From: Sandaracinaceae bacterium
GTDB taxonomy: Bacteria > Myxococcota_A > Polyangia > Polyangiales > Sandaracinaceae
NCBI GenBank assembly: GCA_020633195.1
Contig: JACKEC010000035.1
Location: forward strand, 21,639-85,638
Reading direction: 5' to 3'
Length of the DNA stretch: 64,000 nucleotides
In this document: positions 37,201 through 43,537 of the stretch, in pieces
How positions within the stretch are numbered: the first letter of the stretch is position 1
Layout: every line of letters begins with the position of its first letter
Position numbers and translations under genes: made by a program
Notes under the pieces: model-generated
What the model saw: only the letters and a program-made list of their open reading frames with translations
Database searches by the model: none
Told to the model about the DNA's origin: nothing

Positions 37201-37772
37201 AGCGTGCGCTGCGCCTTGTCCCACTGCTCGAGCTTGTTGTACGCGAGGCCGAGGGGGTGGAGCTGCTCGGGGTCGTTCGCCTTGAGCTGGAGGCCCCGCT
37301 CGAAGCACTCGACCGCCTCGGTCCAGCGCTCGAGCTCGACGCACGCGTCGCCGCCCTTCTTGGGCGCGTCGGGGTACTCCGGGGCCTCCGCCTCGGCCTC
37401 GATCTTGGTGACCGCGTGGTAGGCGGTCGCCGCGGCGTCGGTCTTGCCGGCGGCGGTCGCGACCTCCCCGAGGAGGTGCTGGCACTCGGCGCTGTCCGGC
37501 TTGATCGCGGCGGCCTCGACGAGCGCCTCCGTCGCGGCGGCGCGCTCGCCTTGCTCGAGGTAGGCCCGGCCCAGACCGAAGCGCGCGCCGTAGTGGTCGC
37601 TGCTGGTCTTGCGGGCGGTCTCGTACTCCTTGATGGCTTTGTCGAGCTCGCCGAGCCGGTGGTAGGCCGCCGCGAGCTGGTAGCGCTTGCGGACGTCCTT
37701 GGGATTGACGAGCAGACCCTGCTTGTAGAGGGTCACCATCTCCTGCAGTTTCGCGTGGTCTTCGTCGCTCAT
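28239..37772 (-). CDS. giant tetratricopeptide-repeat protein, about 3,177 aa
   Basis: The start ATG 37772 (MSDEDHAKLQEM) has GGGGACAGGG upstream; the frame is open 22 codons further without sense. The protein is built almost wholly of 34-residue TPR units (for example AYNKLEQWDKAQRTLEALV, LGRCLRRLGKSEEALERF), with room for about 90. The N-terminal 20 or so repeats are charged and varied (several Cys, Trp, Lys); later ones are Ala-rich and more alike. There is no signal peptide, membrane segment or enzymatic domain, so it is probably a cytosolic scaffold. A TPR solenoid this long is exceptional. It is coupled to a downstream lipoprotein gene. Confidence 0.9.
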   Translation of the reverse strand: MSDEDHAKLQEMVTLYKQGLLVNPKDVRKRYQLAAAYHRLGELDKAIKEYETARKTSSDHYGARFGLGRAYLEQGERAAATEALVEAAAIKPDSAECQHLLGEVATAAGKTDAAATAYHAVTKIEAEAEAPEYPDAPKKGGDACVELERWTEAVECFERGLQLKANDPEQLHPLGLAYNKLEQWDKAQRTLEALVDQVRDHVAGLKLLGEACMHTGDDERAIDSYRRALDIDPDYLDGYIAIGGVYEHVGQDQEAHNSYKIALRFLPDDGSIYFKLGRCLRRLGKSEEALERFEKASTLLRDDPDVFLQLGLVQMELSQWEDSEKSLAEASTMRPGHQETQEAVAAVKTQLGKDDEVVKAWESVVELDAENMEAWVALARLYFKYEKLEKCIDAAVQKLRKEDENAEMILLRGTCLNLLERFDEAVPVLQKGTKVAPDDPYQSLQLSIAYNGVERWQQAQQAAEKSIRLWSEGPLAGQGPPLDVARAHKELARGCKQLGDDREAIEAYTAAAELDVAWVEGLLEAGALCEKLERWDDAAAAYGKAAERQPNDVTMHRTHGTLLEKLERWREAIAAWEKAVKLEEEDHKSLTRLGVVHCRVSEWAEARKYLTRAVKIRPDVGEAFKELGKACLELGDLDPAQEYLQSAIEIDSKWAEGYALSGRLYEAKKQLPMAEERLIKAVELAPDDVTLRGLLGQVRVKLAKYEQALEPLKAAVRADGEDGPMRVGYGTALLRTDAGEAAVEQLRHAVRLLPEDADAHALLAEAARGQEELAEALASYAKAVELAPARTEWLRPLAELQSETGDDAASSATWQKAIDASPDDSALWAGSGGVLQRLGQHEASAAAYAKAVELGGDDSTRLLVDLGLGYVRSAQWERARDALMKCVELAPTDADVHENLGLAQRHLDDLPGAERSFAKAVELDAKRGQAKKALAEVRVGLGKKEEAVEAYRAAIEALPPDARLHEAVGDLLDELGRTEPAADAYEKAVELAPTDAALLCKLGLASVAAARWERAYDALDQSVGFDPRVAAAHHGLGLASEQLDKLGAAVKGFARAVELEPDRGESWVALGRAHRAMEQDTDAEAALARAVQLLPDDHRVHGAHGAVLYALGKLGGAERAYARALELEPDSADHYLGKGRAEEDQEKFDAARTSLRQATRIRPDDAEAQLRLGRACAKLGMNDEALGALKRSAELDPESAEPPAALADLHVAMGDKDLAVSAYRKASELAPNDEAVLRRFAALLTELGRHGDAAAVLSQIAKLSADDPDAQLALGRAHAESGAWEPARDAFRAATKAAPDRADPYRELARASVALAAHEDAAEAFKKLLSLSGPDADAFAGLGASYLALGREVDAVDPLTKAVDQRPEDPALRAKLGAALFALGRVETAVPHLAKAAELSPRDVDALVTLGRAQAEKGDHAQAINALKRATDLSPDRLDAQRALGTSAAALGQNEVAAAAWERITKASAEDADAWVALSRARLGLSDPVRAAEALREALEHRPAEPALHAELGDLWMKVDRHTDALASYESAVGLSPDDGALHLKLGLARKVKGLAEARDSFEEATRRAPQLRTAWVERARMEQAAGSYDTAVDAWTRALALDPNDAEGQGALGWLRLELGFEEAAIDPLKKAAELSPADPMILARLGSAQLAAQETQAALANLEKAAGLGLEDAMGWTDVGRARLLTGSYAKAVAAFDDALRLDSRRLGALIGKADAQAALGQHADAIMAYRAAIADEGGDLPPGVHASLGKSLSALGRHAEAVDAYTAAHAAAPGDATVLAELGKAQVQGGAFAPAIGHLERALALYPDQPEARLALGRAYAGAGRWTDAIGALERALTVLPESGPGWAALGDARRANDAPEGAMEAYQKALDLGHEGARRGLGILLAQDLRDDDAAQALEAAAQKLPDDLELFSVLAEVQERRGLLDDAVRRYERAVQLAGGVDTAGDGELVFGYGRVLLAKGQHDLSLRALTRAVALLPASADAAQRRGEVLTKLSRPEDAIVSYRAAAELAPGWADPHLALAKLHVGLKRDEDALVPFRSAAALAPEDVTVHLGLAGALERLGRFEEAIGSLRAATRLTPEDAALHARLGAACASANQWTEAAEAYQKSVHAAPSAASFLGLARARRATSDFVGAEQAFGEAAAADASSFDAWLGLGQVRARLGQDANAIDALAQAVGIQKDHADAQRSYGEVLERLGRHADAVSALEIATNLRTDDGVAWAALGRAYQALGRDADAARALARASEVGEGGPETLLALAGACAREGRVGEAAAALNKARAAAPTDAKLQADIADRFVALARMEDAIAAQRAAIELAPSIAGKLKLGDMLLGSGDQPGAEAVFADAVAEAPADFAAQRGLGKTFAAAGKHAEAARAFGAALQLRPDHADTAFEVGRALNALGQHAAATGVFEAALAIEPQDAAGHAGYGEALQGAGRLDDALTELRRATELAPKVFSFHRRLGEVLRALGKSGLAVTAYAAAVELAPKDAASQRGYGLALSDVNNHEKALEALSAAVNLGQQDGGLSVGMGKSLYHLDRFGEARDWLNAARHQSPNDMEARFYLGMTSLKSDDLAKAKAELEGAIAGRPDEPRYLVGYGRALEVEKKPKQAVQQYAKAAEVDPTHAPAHEAAARVYLSLAMPAEAEAHYAKLAEIGDDVEVLLGLAKAREDRQAHAEAVAPLRKASQLRPDDLAIRRRLATAMSAAGRHDEAVDTLKEAMHSASEPAGIAAQLAEACRAAGRMFDLVDALVEARDRHPDDAGIRLLLARAYHEAERADDALREAQAAVDRDATSREGWALLGRLRRAAGERDAALEALRKATSGDGVTADDWVELAFCYGEADQRERGLDAAKRALRLDEASARVWRAIGELEPDTETAIEHLEKALEIDPEDADAMVALGERRSTSGQHVEAIYLLQKASAAGAKSARLSLALVEAYEGAGQLDDAFTEVSALVKDTPSADGYYRMGTVLSRLERFDESAAALQRALRLDPSHAVAQYQLGAALMRLGRAEEAIAAWEGACKNAPDDPSLKAALGFGYVKLGRNKDAGTACAEAVQLGLRDVDTLMSFGKLFERLDRREDAVLAYQRIAEVDADYAPAMGRLGENLMELRRFAEAVEPYQQAMLSAPDDPAIRYGLGICYANLGQDAAAAAQLAALKKLDPELAEELAWVIE

Positions 37773-38050
37773 CCCTGTCCCCGTGGGACGGCGACGATAC
37801 CGAACGCGACCCCCCGCGAGAAGGGCGATCCCGAGCAAGCTCGCGGCGCCGAAGCGGGGCCCCGCGAACGGGCCTTGACTGTGTCGGGGGCGACTGGTCT
37901 CCTACGCCCGCTCGTTTTGGGGGCCCGATAGAATGCGCGTCGCTTCTCGACGTCTTCTACGGACAACCGTTCTTCGGAAACCGAAGTCGTCGGCGGGGAG
38001 GGGTCCGTGGTGTCTGGGCCCGATCTCCGTCCACATCAGCTGGAGGCGTC

Positions 38051-38878
38051 GTGAGAGCTCTAACTCAATCTTTGGCGATCCTGACCGCCCTGGCCGCCCT
38101 GCCCCTGACCGCCACGATGGCGGAGGCGCAGATCGGACCGGGCCGACAGATCACGGGTCCGCCCGTGGCCTCCGAGGCCGTGCACGCGCGCTTCGTGTGG
38201 GGCGGCAGCAACAACCGCATCATCTGGGTCAACCAGGCCGACGAGGTCTACTACCACCGGCTCGTGGGCAACACGGTCCAGATGCACATCCGGATGCGCG
38301 GCCACACCGTCGGTCACGCGGGCGACCCGACCGAGTACATCATCCCGTGGGACGGCAACCACATCATGGTGGTGACCCGTCAGGGCAACGTCTACCGCCA
38401 CCAGATCCGCGGCGAGAGCATCGGCCCGCCGGAGCAGATCACCGGCGCGCCGGTCGGCACGCAGGGTCAGGACCCGGTCTTCATGTTCCGGCTCCAGAAC
38501 CGCCTGATCAACGTGACGCAGCAGGGTGAGATCTGGGCCCACCAGGTCGGCAACACCGTGATGCCGCCCGTCCGCATCGGCACGATCGGCATGGCGGCGC
38601 CGCGCCAGGTGCGCCACGCGTTCAACATCGGCCGCACCGTGTACGTCATCTTCAGCGACAACTCGGTCATCGCGCACGACATCGTGCCGACCTGGGGCAG
38701 CGCCCGCGTGATCCGCGCGCCGAACTGGGAGCTCGGTCAGCCGTCGACCCACTTCGTCTGGGTCCAGGGCAACCGCCTCTACGCGTCCAACGAGCAGGGC
38801 ACCCTCTGGGCGCACGACATCTCGCACCTCCTGCCGACCCGCGGCGGCGCGACCCCGACGCCGGCGCCCACGCCGTAA
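38051..38878 (+). CDS. secreted repeat protein, unknown function
   Basis: The start is GTG 38051 with GGAGG 5-9 bases upstream. The 275-aa product has a classical signal peptide (cleavage after TMAEA) and no lipobox, so it is exported and soluble or surface-bound. The body is a run of about six 40-residue units, each with an aromatic strand, an NRxI or NxV strand and a W/YxH strand (IIWVNQADEVYYHRL, MVVTRQGNVYRHQI, LINVTQQGEIWAHQV, LYASNEQGTLWAHDI), which looks like a small beta-propeller. The tail is TPTPAPTP. It is divergent from the TPR gene across 278 bp. Confidence 0.7.
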   Translation: MRALTQSLAILTALAALPLTATMAEAQIGPGRQITGPPVASEAVHARFVWGGSNNRIIWVNQADEVYYHRLVGNTVQMHIRMRGHTVGHAGDPTEYIIPWDGNHIMVVTRQGNVYRHQIRGESIGPPEQITGAPVGTQGQDPVFMFRLQNRLINVTQQGEIWAHQVGNTVMPPVRIGTIGMAAPRQVRHAFNIGRTVYVIFSDNSVIAHDIVPTWGSARVIRAPNWELGQPSTHFVWVQGNRLYASNEQGTLWAHDISHLLPTRGGATPTPAPTP

Positions 38879-38902
38879 GGCGCGAGCGAGAGTCGAGACG
38901 AG

Positions 38903-38934
38903 ACGGCGGTCGGGGCTCCCGGCCGCCGTTTCTT
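38903..38934 (+). terminator. intrinsic terminator after the secreted-protein gene
   Basis: Arms 38903-38913 and 38919-38929 (ACGGCGG... / ...CCGCCGT, one mismatch) with a GGCTC loop are followed by TTTCTT. It lies 24 bp after the stop codon at 38878. Confidence 0.75.
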
Positions 38935-38958
38935 CGTTCGAACAGCTACACTCCTCCC

Positions 38959-40212
38959 GTGAAGCGCATCGCGATCGCCCTGTTGCTCGTGGGCTGCACC
39001 GGTGAGCTCCGGCTCGACGACGACGGGGGCGGCGCGGCCATGGACGCGAGCCGCCCGCCGGGCACCGACGCGGGGAGCTTCGACGCCGGCGACGTCGACG
39101 CGGCGGGCCGCGACGCGGGCGGACCGCCGCCGGGCCTCGACGCGGGACCCTGCGCGGGCGGGCTCGTCGAGGACTTCTCCGTCACCCCGATCGCCGGGCT
39201 GCCGACGAGCGACGGCGCGCACGCGGCGGCCACCCCCGACGGCCTCGTCGTCGCCACCAGCGGCGCGAGCGGCGTCACCCTCACGTGGGTGGACTGGACG
39301 GGCGCGACGCTGGGCACGGCGAGCGTCGCGGGGAACCGGGCGTGGGGCGTCGCCGCCGACGACGGGGGCGCGGCGGGCGTGCTCGTCGACCGGTCGAGCG
39401 ACGAGATGTGGGCGGTGGTCGTCGAGCGCGACGGCTCGCCGCGCTTCGAGCAGCGCCTCCTCGGCGGGGTGTCCCACGACGTCACGAACAACGAGTGGTT
39501 CGGGACCGGCATCCGCGCCGGCCGGATGACGTGGACGGGGTCGCAGTGGGCGACCTACCACACCGTGCAGCGGCTCTGGAACGACGGCATCGCGCACTAC
39601 GGCGACACCCTGCGCTTCCTCGACGCGAGCACCGGCGCCGCGGCCGGCGGCGGCTGGGGCTGGGGCTGCAGCCACTCGATGGAGGTCCGCATCGCGCAGA
39701 GCGCGACGCGCACGGGCCCCCTGTGCGTCTCGGACTGCTTCCCCGGCAAGGGCGTCTACTTCGACCACAACACCGAGCTGTTCGTCGATCCGTCGGGGAA
39801 CTGCGCCGGCCGCATCGACACCCGCATCGGCGGCATCGCGACCCAGTCGGGCGGCTTCCTCGCGAGCTTCTCGAGCCCGAACGGGCGCAGCTCGGCCGAC
39901 GTCGCGCTCGTCGCGGTGGGCGACGACCGCCGCGCGATGCCGCCGGTCTGGCTGACCGAGGACGGCACCGACGACACCGACGTCCACGCGGCGCGGTTCG
40001 GGTCGGGCGCGCTCGTCGGCTGGGTCGCGGGCGGGACCGATCGGCTCGCGCGGGTCGACGCGAGCGGCGCGCCGGTCGGCGCCGCGGTCGACGTCCCGGG
40101 CGCTGGCCTCGCTCGAGCGAGCGACTTCGTGGAGCTCGACGGCGGCGACGTGGCCTGGGTCACCGGCGCCGGCTCGACGCTCGCCATCGCGCGCGTCCGC
40201 GCCTGCGAGTAG
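38959..40212 (+). CDS. lipoprotein with Asp-Ala-Gly linker and probable propeller
   Basis: The start is GTG 38959. The 417-aa product has a short signal peptide with lipobox (ALLLVGC), an acidic patch and a long DAGSFDAGDVDAAGRDAGG linker. The mature part alternates WVDWTGATLGTA-type, VLVDRSSDEMWAVVV-type and DVALVAVGDDRRAM-type strands, suggesting a beta-propeller with a few disulfides (CVSDCF). Surface location is likely; no family or activity can be named. Confidence 0.72.
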   Translation: MKRIAIALLLVGCTGELRLDDDGGGAAMDASRPPGTDAGSFDAGDVDAAGRDAGGPPPGLDAGPCAGGLVEDFSVTPIAGLPTSDGAHAAATPDGLVVATSGASGVTLTWVDWTGATLGTASVAGNRAWGVAADDGGAAGVLVDRSSDEMWAVVVERDGSPRFEQRLLGGVSHDVTNNEWFGTGIRAGRMTWTGSQWATYHTVQRLWNDGIAHYGDTLRFLDASTGAAAGGGWGWGCSHSMEVRIAQSATRTGPLCVSDCFPGKGVYFDHNTELFVDPSGNCAGRIDTRIGGIATQSGGFLASFSSPNGRSSADVALVAVGDDRRAMPPVWLTEDGTDDTDVHAARFGSGALVGWVAGGTDRLARVDASGAPVGAAVDVPGAGLARASDFVELDGGDVAWVTGAGSTLAIARVRACE

Positions 40213-40235
40213 CCCACGCGAGTTGACACCGGAGG

Positions 40236-40277
40236 GGTCGGACCACAGGCTCAGACCATCGGTCGAACCATGGGTTC
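40236..40277. promoter_or_regulatory. three palindromes upstream of the TetR gene
   Basis: GGTC-G-GACC (40236-40244), GACC-ATC-GGTC (40254-40264) and GAACC-ATG-GGTTC (40265-40277) lie in the 52 bp before ATG 40289. A TTGACA at 40223-40228 may be the -35 element. This clustering fits an operator region bound by the encoded TetR protein; it also argues that the TTG at 40223 is not the start codon. Confidence 0.5.
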
Positions 40278-40288
40278 ACCCGAGCTGC

Positions 40289-40906
40289 ATGCCCCTCCCG
40301 CGATTCGACAAGCTGCCCCCGGAGAAGCGCCGGACCATCCTCGACGCCGCCGCCAGCGAGTTCGCGCAGCACGGGTACGACGGCGCGAGCTTCAACCGCA
40401 TCATCGCCGCGGCCGGCATCAGCAAGGGCGCGATGTACTACTACTTCGAGGACAAGGGCGACGCGTACGGCGCGGTCCTCGACGAGATGATGGACCGCGT
40501 CGAGTCGGCCATGCAGGGGATGCCCGCGCCGACCGACCGCGAGTCGTTCTGGGCCATCCTCGCCGAGGGGCTCGGCCGCCTCGAGATGCAGTTCTTCGAG
40601 GACCCGCAGATCGCCGCGCTCATGCGCAGCCTCTACTCGCGCGGGCCGGGGGACCTGACGTACCTGCGCTTGATCGAGCGGAGCCGCGGCTGGATCCGGC
40701 AGCTCCTCGTGGTCGGGCAGTCCCTCGGCGCGACGCGCGACGACGTCCCGCTCGACCTGCTGACCGAGATCGTCACGGCGATGATGGCCGCGCTCGATCA
40801 GTGGTTCGACCGCGCGATGGACACGATGCCGATGGAGGAGCTGCTCGTCCTGTCGCCCAAGTCGCTCGAGCTGATGCGCGACCTCCTCGAGCCGAAGCCC
40901 AGGTGA
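40289..40906 (+). CDS. TetR/AcrR-family regulator
   Basis: I start at ATG 40289 (MPLPRFDKLPPEKRRTIL), giving 205 aa. The N-terminal HTH is typical: ILDAAASEFAQHGYDGASFNRIIAAAGISKGAMYYYF, with the YYYF end of helix 3. The C-terminal ligand domain (residues 60-205) is helical with many Met and Asp residues. The regulator is convergent with the SDR fusion gene (5 bp between stops), so any link to that enzyme would be through separate promoters. The ligand is unknown. Confidence 0.88.
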   Translation: MPLPRFDKLPPEKRRTILDAAASEFAQHGYDGASFNRIIAAAGISKGAMYYYFEDKGDAYGAVLDEMMDRVESAMQGMPAPTDRESFWAILAEGLGRLEMQFFEDPQIAALMRSLYSRGPGDLTYLRLIERSRGWIRQLLVVGQSLGATRDDVPLDLLTEIVTAMMAALDQWFDRAMDTMPMEELLVLSPKSLELMRDLLEPKPR

Positions 40907-40911
40907 TGGTC

Positions 40912-42600
40912 TCAGCGGCGCGTCCCCATGAAGCGCGCCATCCCCTCGTCGGCCACCGACACCGGCAGCCACGGGACCGTGCGCACCGCGAGCCAGGCCG
41001 ACAGCGGGGTCTGATAGCGGGCCTGCGGCGCCGGCCTGCTCGCCGCGCGGGCGACGGCGCGGGCCACGTCGGACGGCTCCCCGCCGAGCTTGTCGAGCCG
41101 GTCGAGCACGCGGTCCATCTGCTCGAACGCCTTGCGGTAGGGCCCCGTCGTCACGTCGTAGCGCTCGAGGCTCGCCTTCGCGCGGGCCGAGAAGCCCGTG
41201 CGGATGAACGCGGGCTGCACCGCGCAGACCTCGATCCCGAAGCCGCCGAGCTCGATGCGCAGCGCGTCGGTGATCGCCTCGACCGCGTGCTTGCTCGCCC
41301 CGTAGACCCCGAGGAACGGGAACGTCACGCGGCCCACCACGCTCGACACGTTCACGATCCGGCCGCGCCGGCGGCGGATCATCGCGGGCGCGAACGCGCG
41401 CGTCACCGACAACATCCCGTGCACGTTGACGGCCATCTGATCGCGCCACGCCGCGTCGGTCGCGAGCTCGATCGGCGCGACCTCGGCGTAGCCCGCGTTG
41501 TTCACGAGCAGGTCGAGCTCGACGCCCTGCGCGATCGCCCTCACCGCCGCGTCGTCGGTCACGTCCATGCGGCGCGTCTCGACCGGCAGCCGCTGCTCCT
41601 TCGCGTGCGCGGCCACCGCGCGGAGCCCCTCCGGGCTCATGTCGGTGGCGATCACCTTCCAGCCCGCCTTCGCGAGCCGGTAGGTCGTCTCGCGGCCGAT
41701 GCCGCCGGCCGCGCCGGTGACCAGCGCGGTCTTGGTCGGCGCCGCCGCGGGGCGCGACGGAGGCGAGAGCGCGAGCCCGATCCGGAGCGCGCTCTCCCGC
41801 ACCGCGCGCGGCGCGACCCGCATCGCGTCGAGCTGCAGGCGAGCCATCCGGGGCGACGTGACGCGCGCGGGCGGGCGGTCCCCGAGGCAGAGCCGCTCGA
41901 GCACCTCCGCGAGCGCCTCGGGGCGCGCCGCGGTGCGGCGGTAGCTCGACTCGAACGCGTGCATGCGCCGGATCGCCGAGCCCCAGTCGGGGTCGTCCGC
42001 GAGCGCGTCCAGCGGGCGGAACGCGACGTCGTTGAAGCCCGTGTCCACCGCGCCGGGCTCCAGCAACAGGACTTGCACCCCGAACGGCTCGACCTCGAGC
42101 CGCAGCGCGTCGTTCATCGCCTCGAGCGCGTGCTTGGCGCCGGCGTACACGCCCTGGAGCGGCATCACCACGCGGCCCAGGACGCTCGACACGTTGACGA
42201 TCCGGCCCCGACCGCGGGCGCGCATCGCCGGCAGGAACGCGCGGACGCAGCGCGCCGCGCCGAGGAGGTTGGTCTCGAAGGTCCGCCGCGCGCGCGCCGC
42301 GTCGCAGAGGACCACCGGGCTCATCTCGCCGAAGCCCGCGTTGTTCACGAGCACGTCGACGCCGTAGCCGCCGGTCAGCTCCTCCACCCGGCGCGCGGCC
42401 GCGTCCACCGACGCGGGGTCGGCGACGTCGAGCACCGCGGTGGTGAGGGACACGCCGCTCGCGTCGGCCTCCGCGACGAGCGCGCCGATCTTGGCCGGGT
42501 CGCGCCCCGTCGCGATCACCCGAGCTCCCGCTCGCGCCAGCCGCAGCGCCGCCTCGCGCCCGATGCCGCTCGTCGCACCCGTGATGAGGACCCACGTCAT
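40912..42600 (-). CDS. tandem fusion of two short-chain dehydrogenase/reductase domains
   Basis: The 562-aa protein contains two complete SDR domains. Domain 1 (about 1-265): TGATSGIG, NNAGFGE, NVSSVLGR, YAGAKHA. Domain 2 (about 288-562): TGAAGGIG, NNAGYAE, NVSSVVGR, YGASKHA. Both keep the Gly-rich NAD(P) loop and the Ser-Tyr-Lys catalytic set, so both halves could be active. The start is ATG 42600. A Pro/Ala linker (LSPPSRPAAAPTK) joins them. No frameshift or internal stop is present, so it is one polypeptide, probably from an internal duplication. Substrates are unknown. Confidence 0.88.
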   Translation of the reverse strand: MTWVLITGATSGIGREAALRLARAGARVIATGRDPAKIGALVAEADASGVSLTTAVLDVADPASVDAAARRVEELTGGYGVDVLVNNAGFGEMSPVVLCDAARARRTFETNLLGAARCVRAFLPAMRARGRGRIVNVSSVLGRVVMPLQGVYAGAKHALEAMNDALRLEVEPFGVQVLLLEPGAVDTGFNDVAFRPLDALADDPDWGSAIRRMHAFESSYRRTAARPEALAEVLERLCLGDRPPARVTSPRMARLQLDAMRVAPRAVRESALRIGLALSPPSRPAAAPTKTALVTGAAGGIGRETTYRLAKAGWKVIATDMSPEGLRAVAAHAKEQRLPVETRRMDVTDDAAVRAIAQGVELDLLVNNAGYAEVAPIELATDAAWRDQMAVNVHGMLSVTRAFAPAMIRRRRGRIVNVSSVVGRVTFPFLGVYGASKHAVEAITDALRIELGGFGIEVCAVQPAFIRTGFSARAKASLERYDVTTGPYRKAFEQMDRVLDRLDKLGGEPSDVARAVARAASRPAPQARYQTPLSAWLAVRTVPWLPVSVADEGMARFMGTRR

Positions 42601-42626
42601 GACGCGGGGAGAGTGCCACACCCGCG

Positions 42627-43535
42627 TCAGGGCCGGAGGAAGCCGATCGCGACCGCGTCCCCGATCCGCAGCTCGCGCGGGGGCGGCGAGAACCAGCCGC
42701 CGGCGGCGAAGTCGACGTACTCGGTCACCGGCGCGCCGCGCGTCAGGACGCTGAGCGCGGGGCTCGGGAAGTGCAGCGGGAGCGCGAGCGCGACGGCGCC
42801 GGGGTGCTCGGCGCGCACCCAGTACGTCACGTGGAGCTCGTCGGAGCGGGCGCGGCTGCGGGCGTCGCCGAACTCGGGGGACAGCGCGCGCACCGCCGCG
42901 GGGAGGCGCTCGTCGGGGATCGCCGCGAGCGGGCGCGAGGTGTCCTCGACGGGATCGGCGCCGCCGCCCGGCGCGTCCGCCCACTCCGCGGGCGGGCTCG
43001 TCACGGGGACCCGGAGGTGCAGCCGGTCGCCGTCGCAGACCACGTAGTGCCGCGCCCGCGCGTCGAGGCGACGCGCCGCGTTGGACGCGCAGAGCTCCAC
43101 CACGCGCTCCTCGGGGAAGAGCCGCGGCCAGCTCGTGTGGAGCGCGAGCCGCACCGTGCCGCGCGGCGCGATCGCGGTCACCCGGTACTCGACCACGTCG
43201 TGGCGATCGGGGACGCGCGCGACCTCGTCGAGGCGCAGCCAGCGCCCATAGCGCTCGCGGAACCCCGCCGGGTCGGGCGGCGCGGCGTCCCCCTCGGGCG
43301 CGGGCGCGAAGCCGTCGCTCGGGTCGCCAGGGGGCAACTCGGTTTGCGGCTCTGGATCGAGCTCCGGGCGATCGAGCAGCTCGAGCGGGTCCTCGGACTC
43401 GATCGGCCCGGTGGGCTCGGGGTCGGGCGCGGTCGCCTCCGGCTCACCCGGATCGACGGGCTCCGTGGTCGGCGCCGGGTCCTCGGCGCAGCCGAGCGCG
43501 AGGAGCGCGAGCGTCAGCGTGGCGAGCCTCCGCAC
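42627..43535 (-). CDS. Pro/Glu-linker lipoprotein, unknown function
   Basis: The start GTG 43535 is preceded by GGAGGAGT at good spacing; GTG 43541 overlaps the upstream stop but sits on the Shine-Dalgarno. The 302-aa product has signal peptide LATLTLALLALGC and a long Pro/Glu/Asp linker (residues 20-85). The folded part (YGRWLRLDEVARVPDRHDVVEYRVTAI... TYWVRAEHPG) is beta-rich with two cysteines. No family recognised. It is co-transcribed with the alpha/beta hydrolase gene. Confidence 0.7.
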   Translation of the reverse strand: MRRLATLTLALLALGCAEDPAPTTEPVDPGEPEATAPDPEPTGPIESEDPLELLDRPELDPEPQTELPPGDPSDGFAPAPEGDAAPPDPAGFRERYGRWLRLDEVARVPDRHDVVEYRVTAIAPRGTVRLALHTSWPRLFPEERVVELCASNAARRLDARARHYVVCDGDRLHLRVPVTSPPAEWADAPGGGADPVEDTSRPLAAIPDERLPAAVRALSPEFGDARSRARSDELHVTYWVRAEHPGAVALALPLHFPSPALSVLTRGAPVTEYVDFAAGGWFSPPPRELRIGDAVAIGFLRP

Positions 43536-43537
43536 GA

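Noticed and set aside
28239..37772. CRISPR-like periodic repeats
   Set aside because: The periodicity is about 102 bp, matches 34-residue TPR codon units and the repeats are not identical. No CRISPR array or cas gene is seen in the window.
28779..37931. A plus-strand open frame of about 3,050 codons opposite the TPR gene
   Set aside because: It is the antisense shadow of a long repetitive high-GC gene: Arg/Leu/Glu-rich with no domains, while the minus strand reads as clean TPR units.
40223..40288. N-terminal extension of the TetR protein from TTG 40223
   Set aside because: The segment holds palindromes and a TTGACA element, and the HTH begins at its normal distance from ATG 40289.
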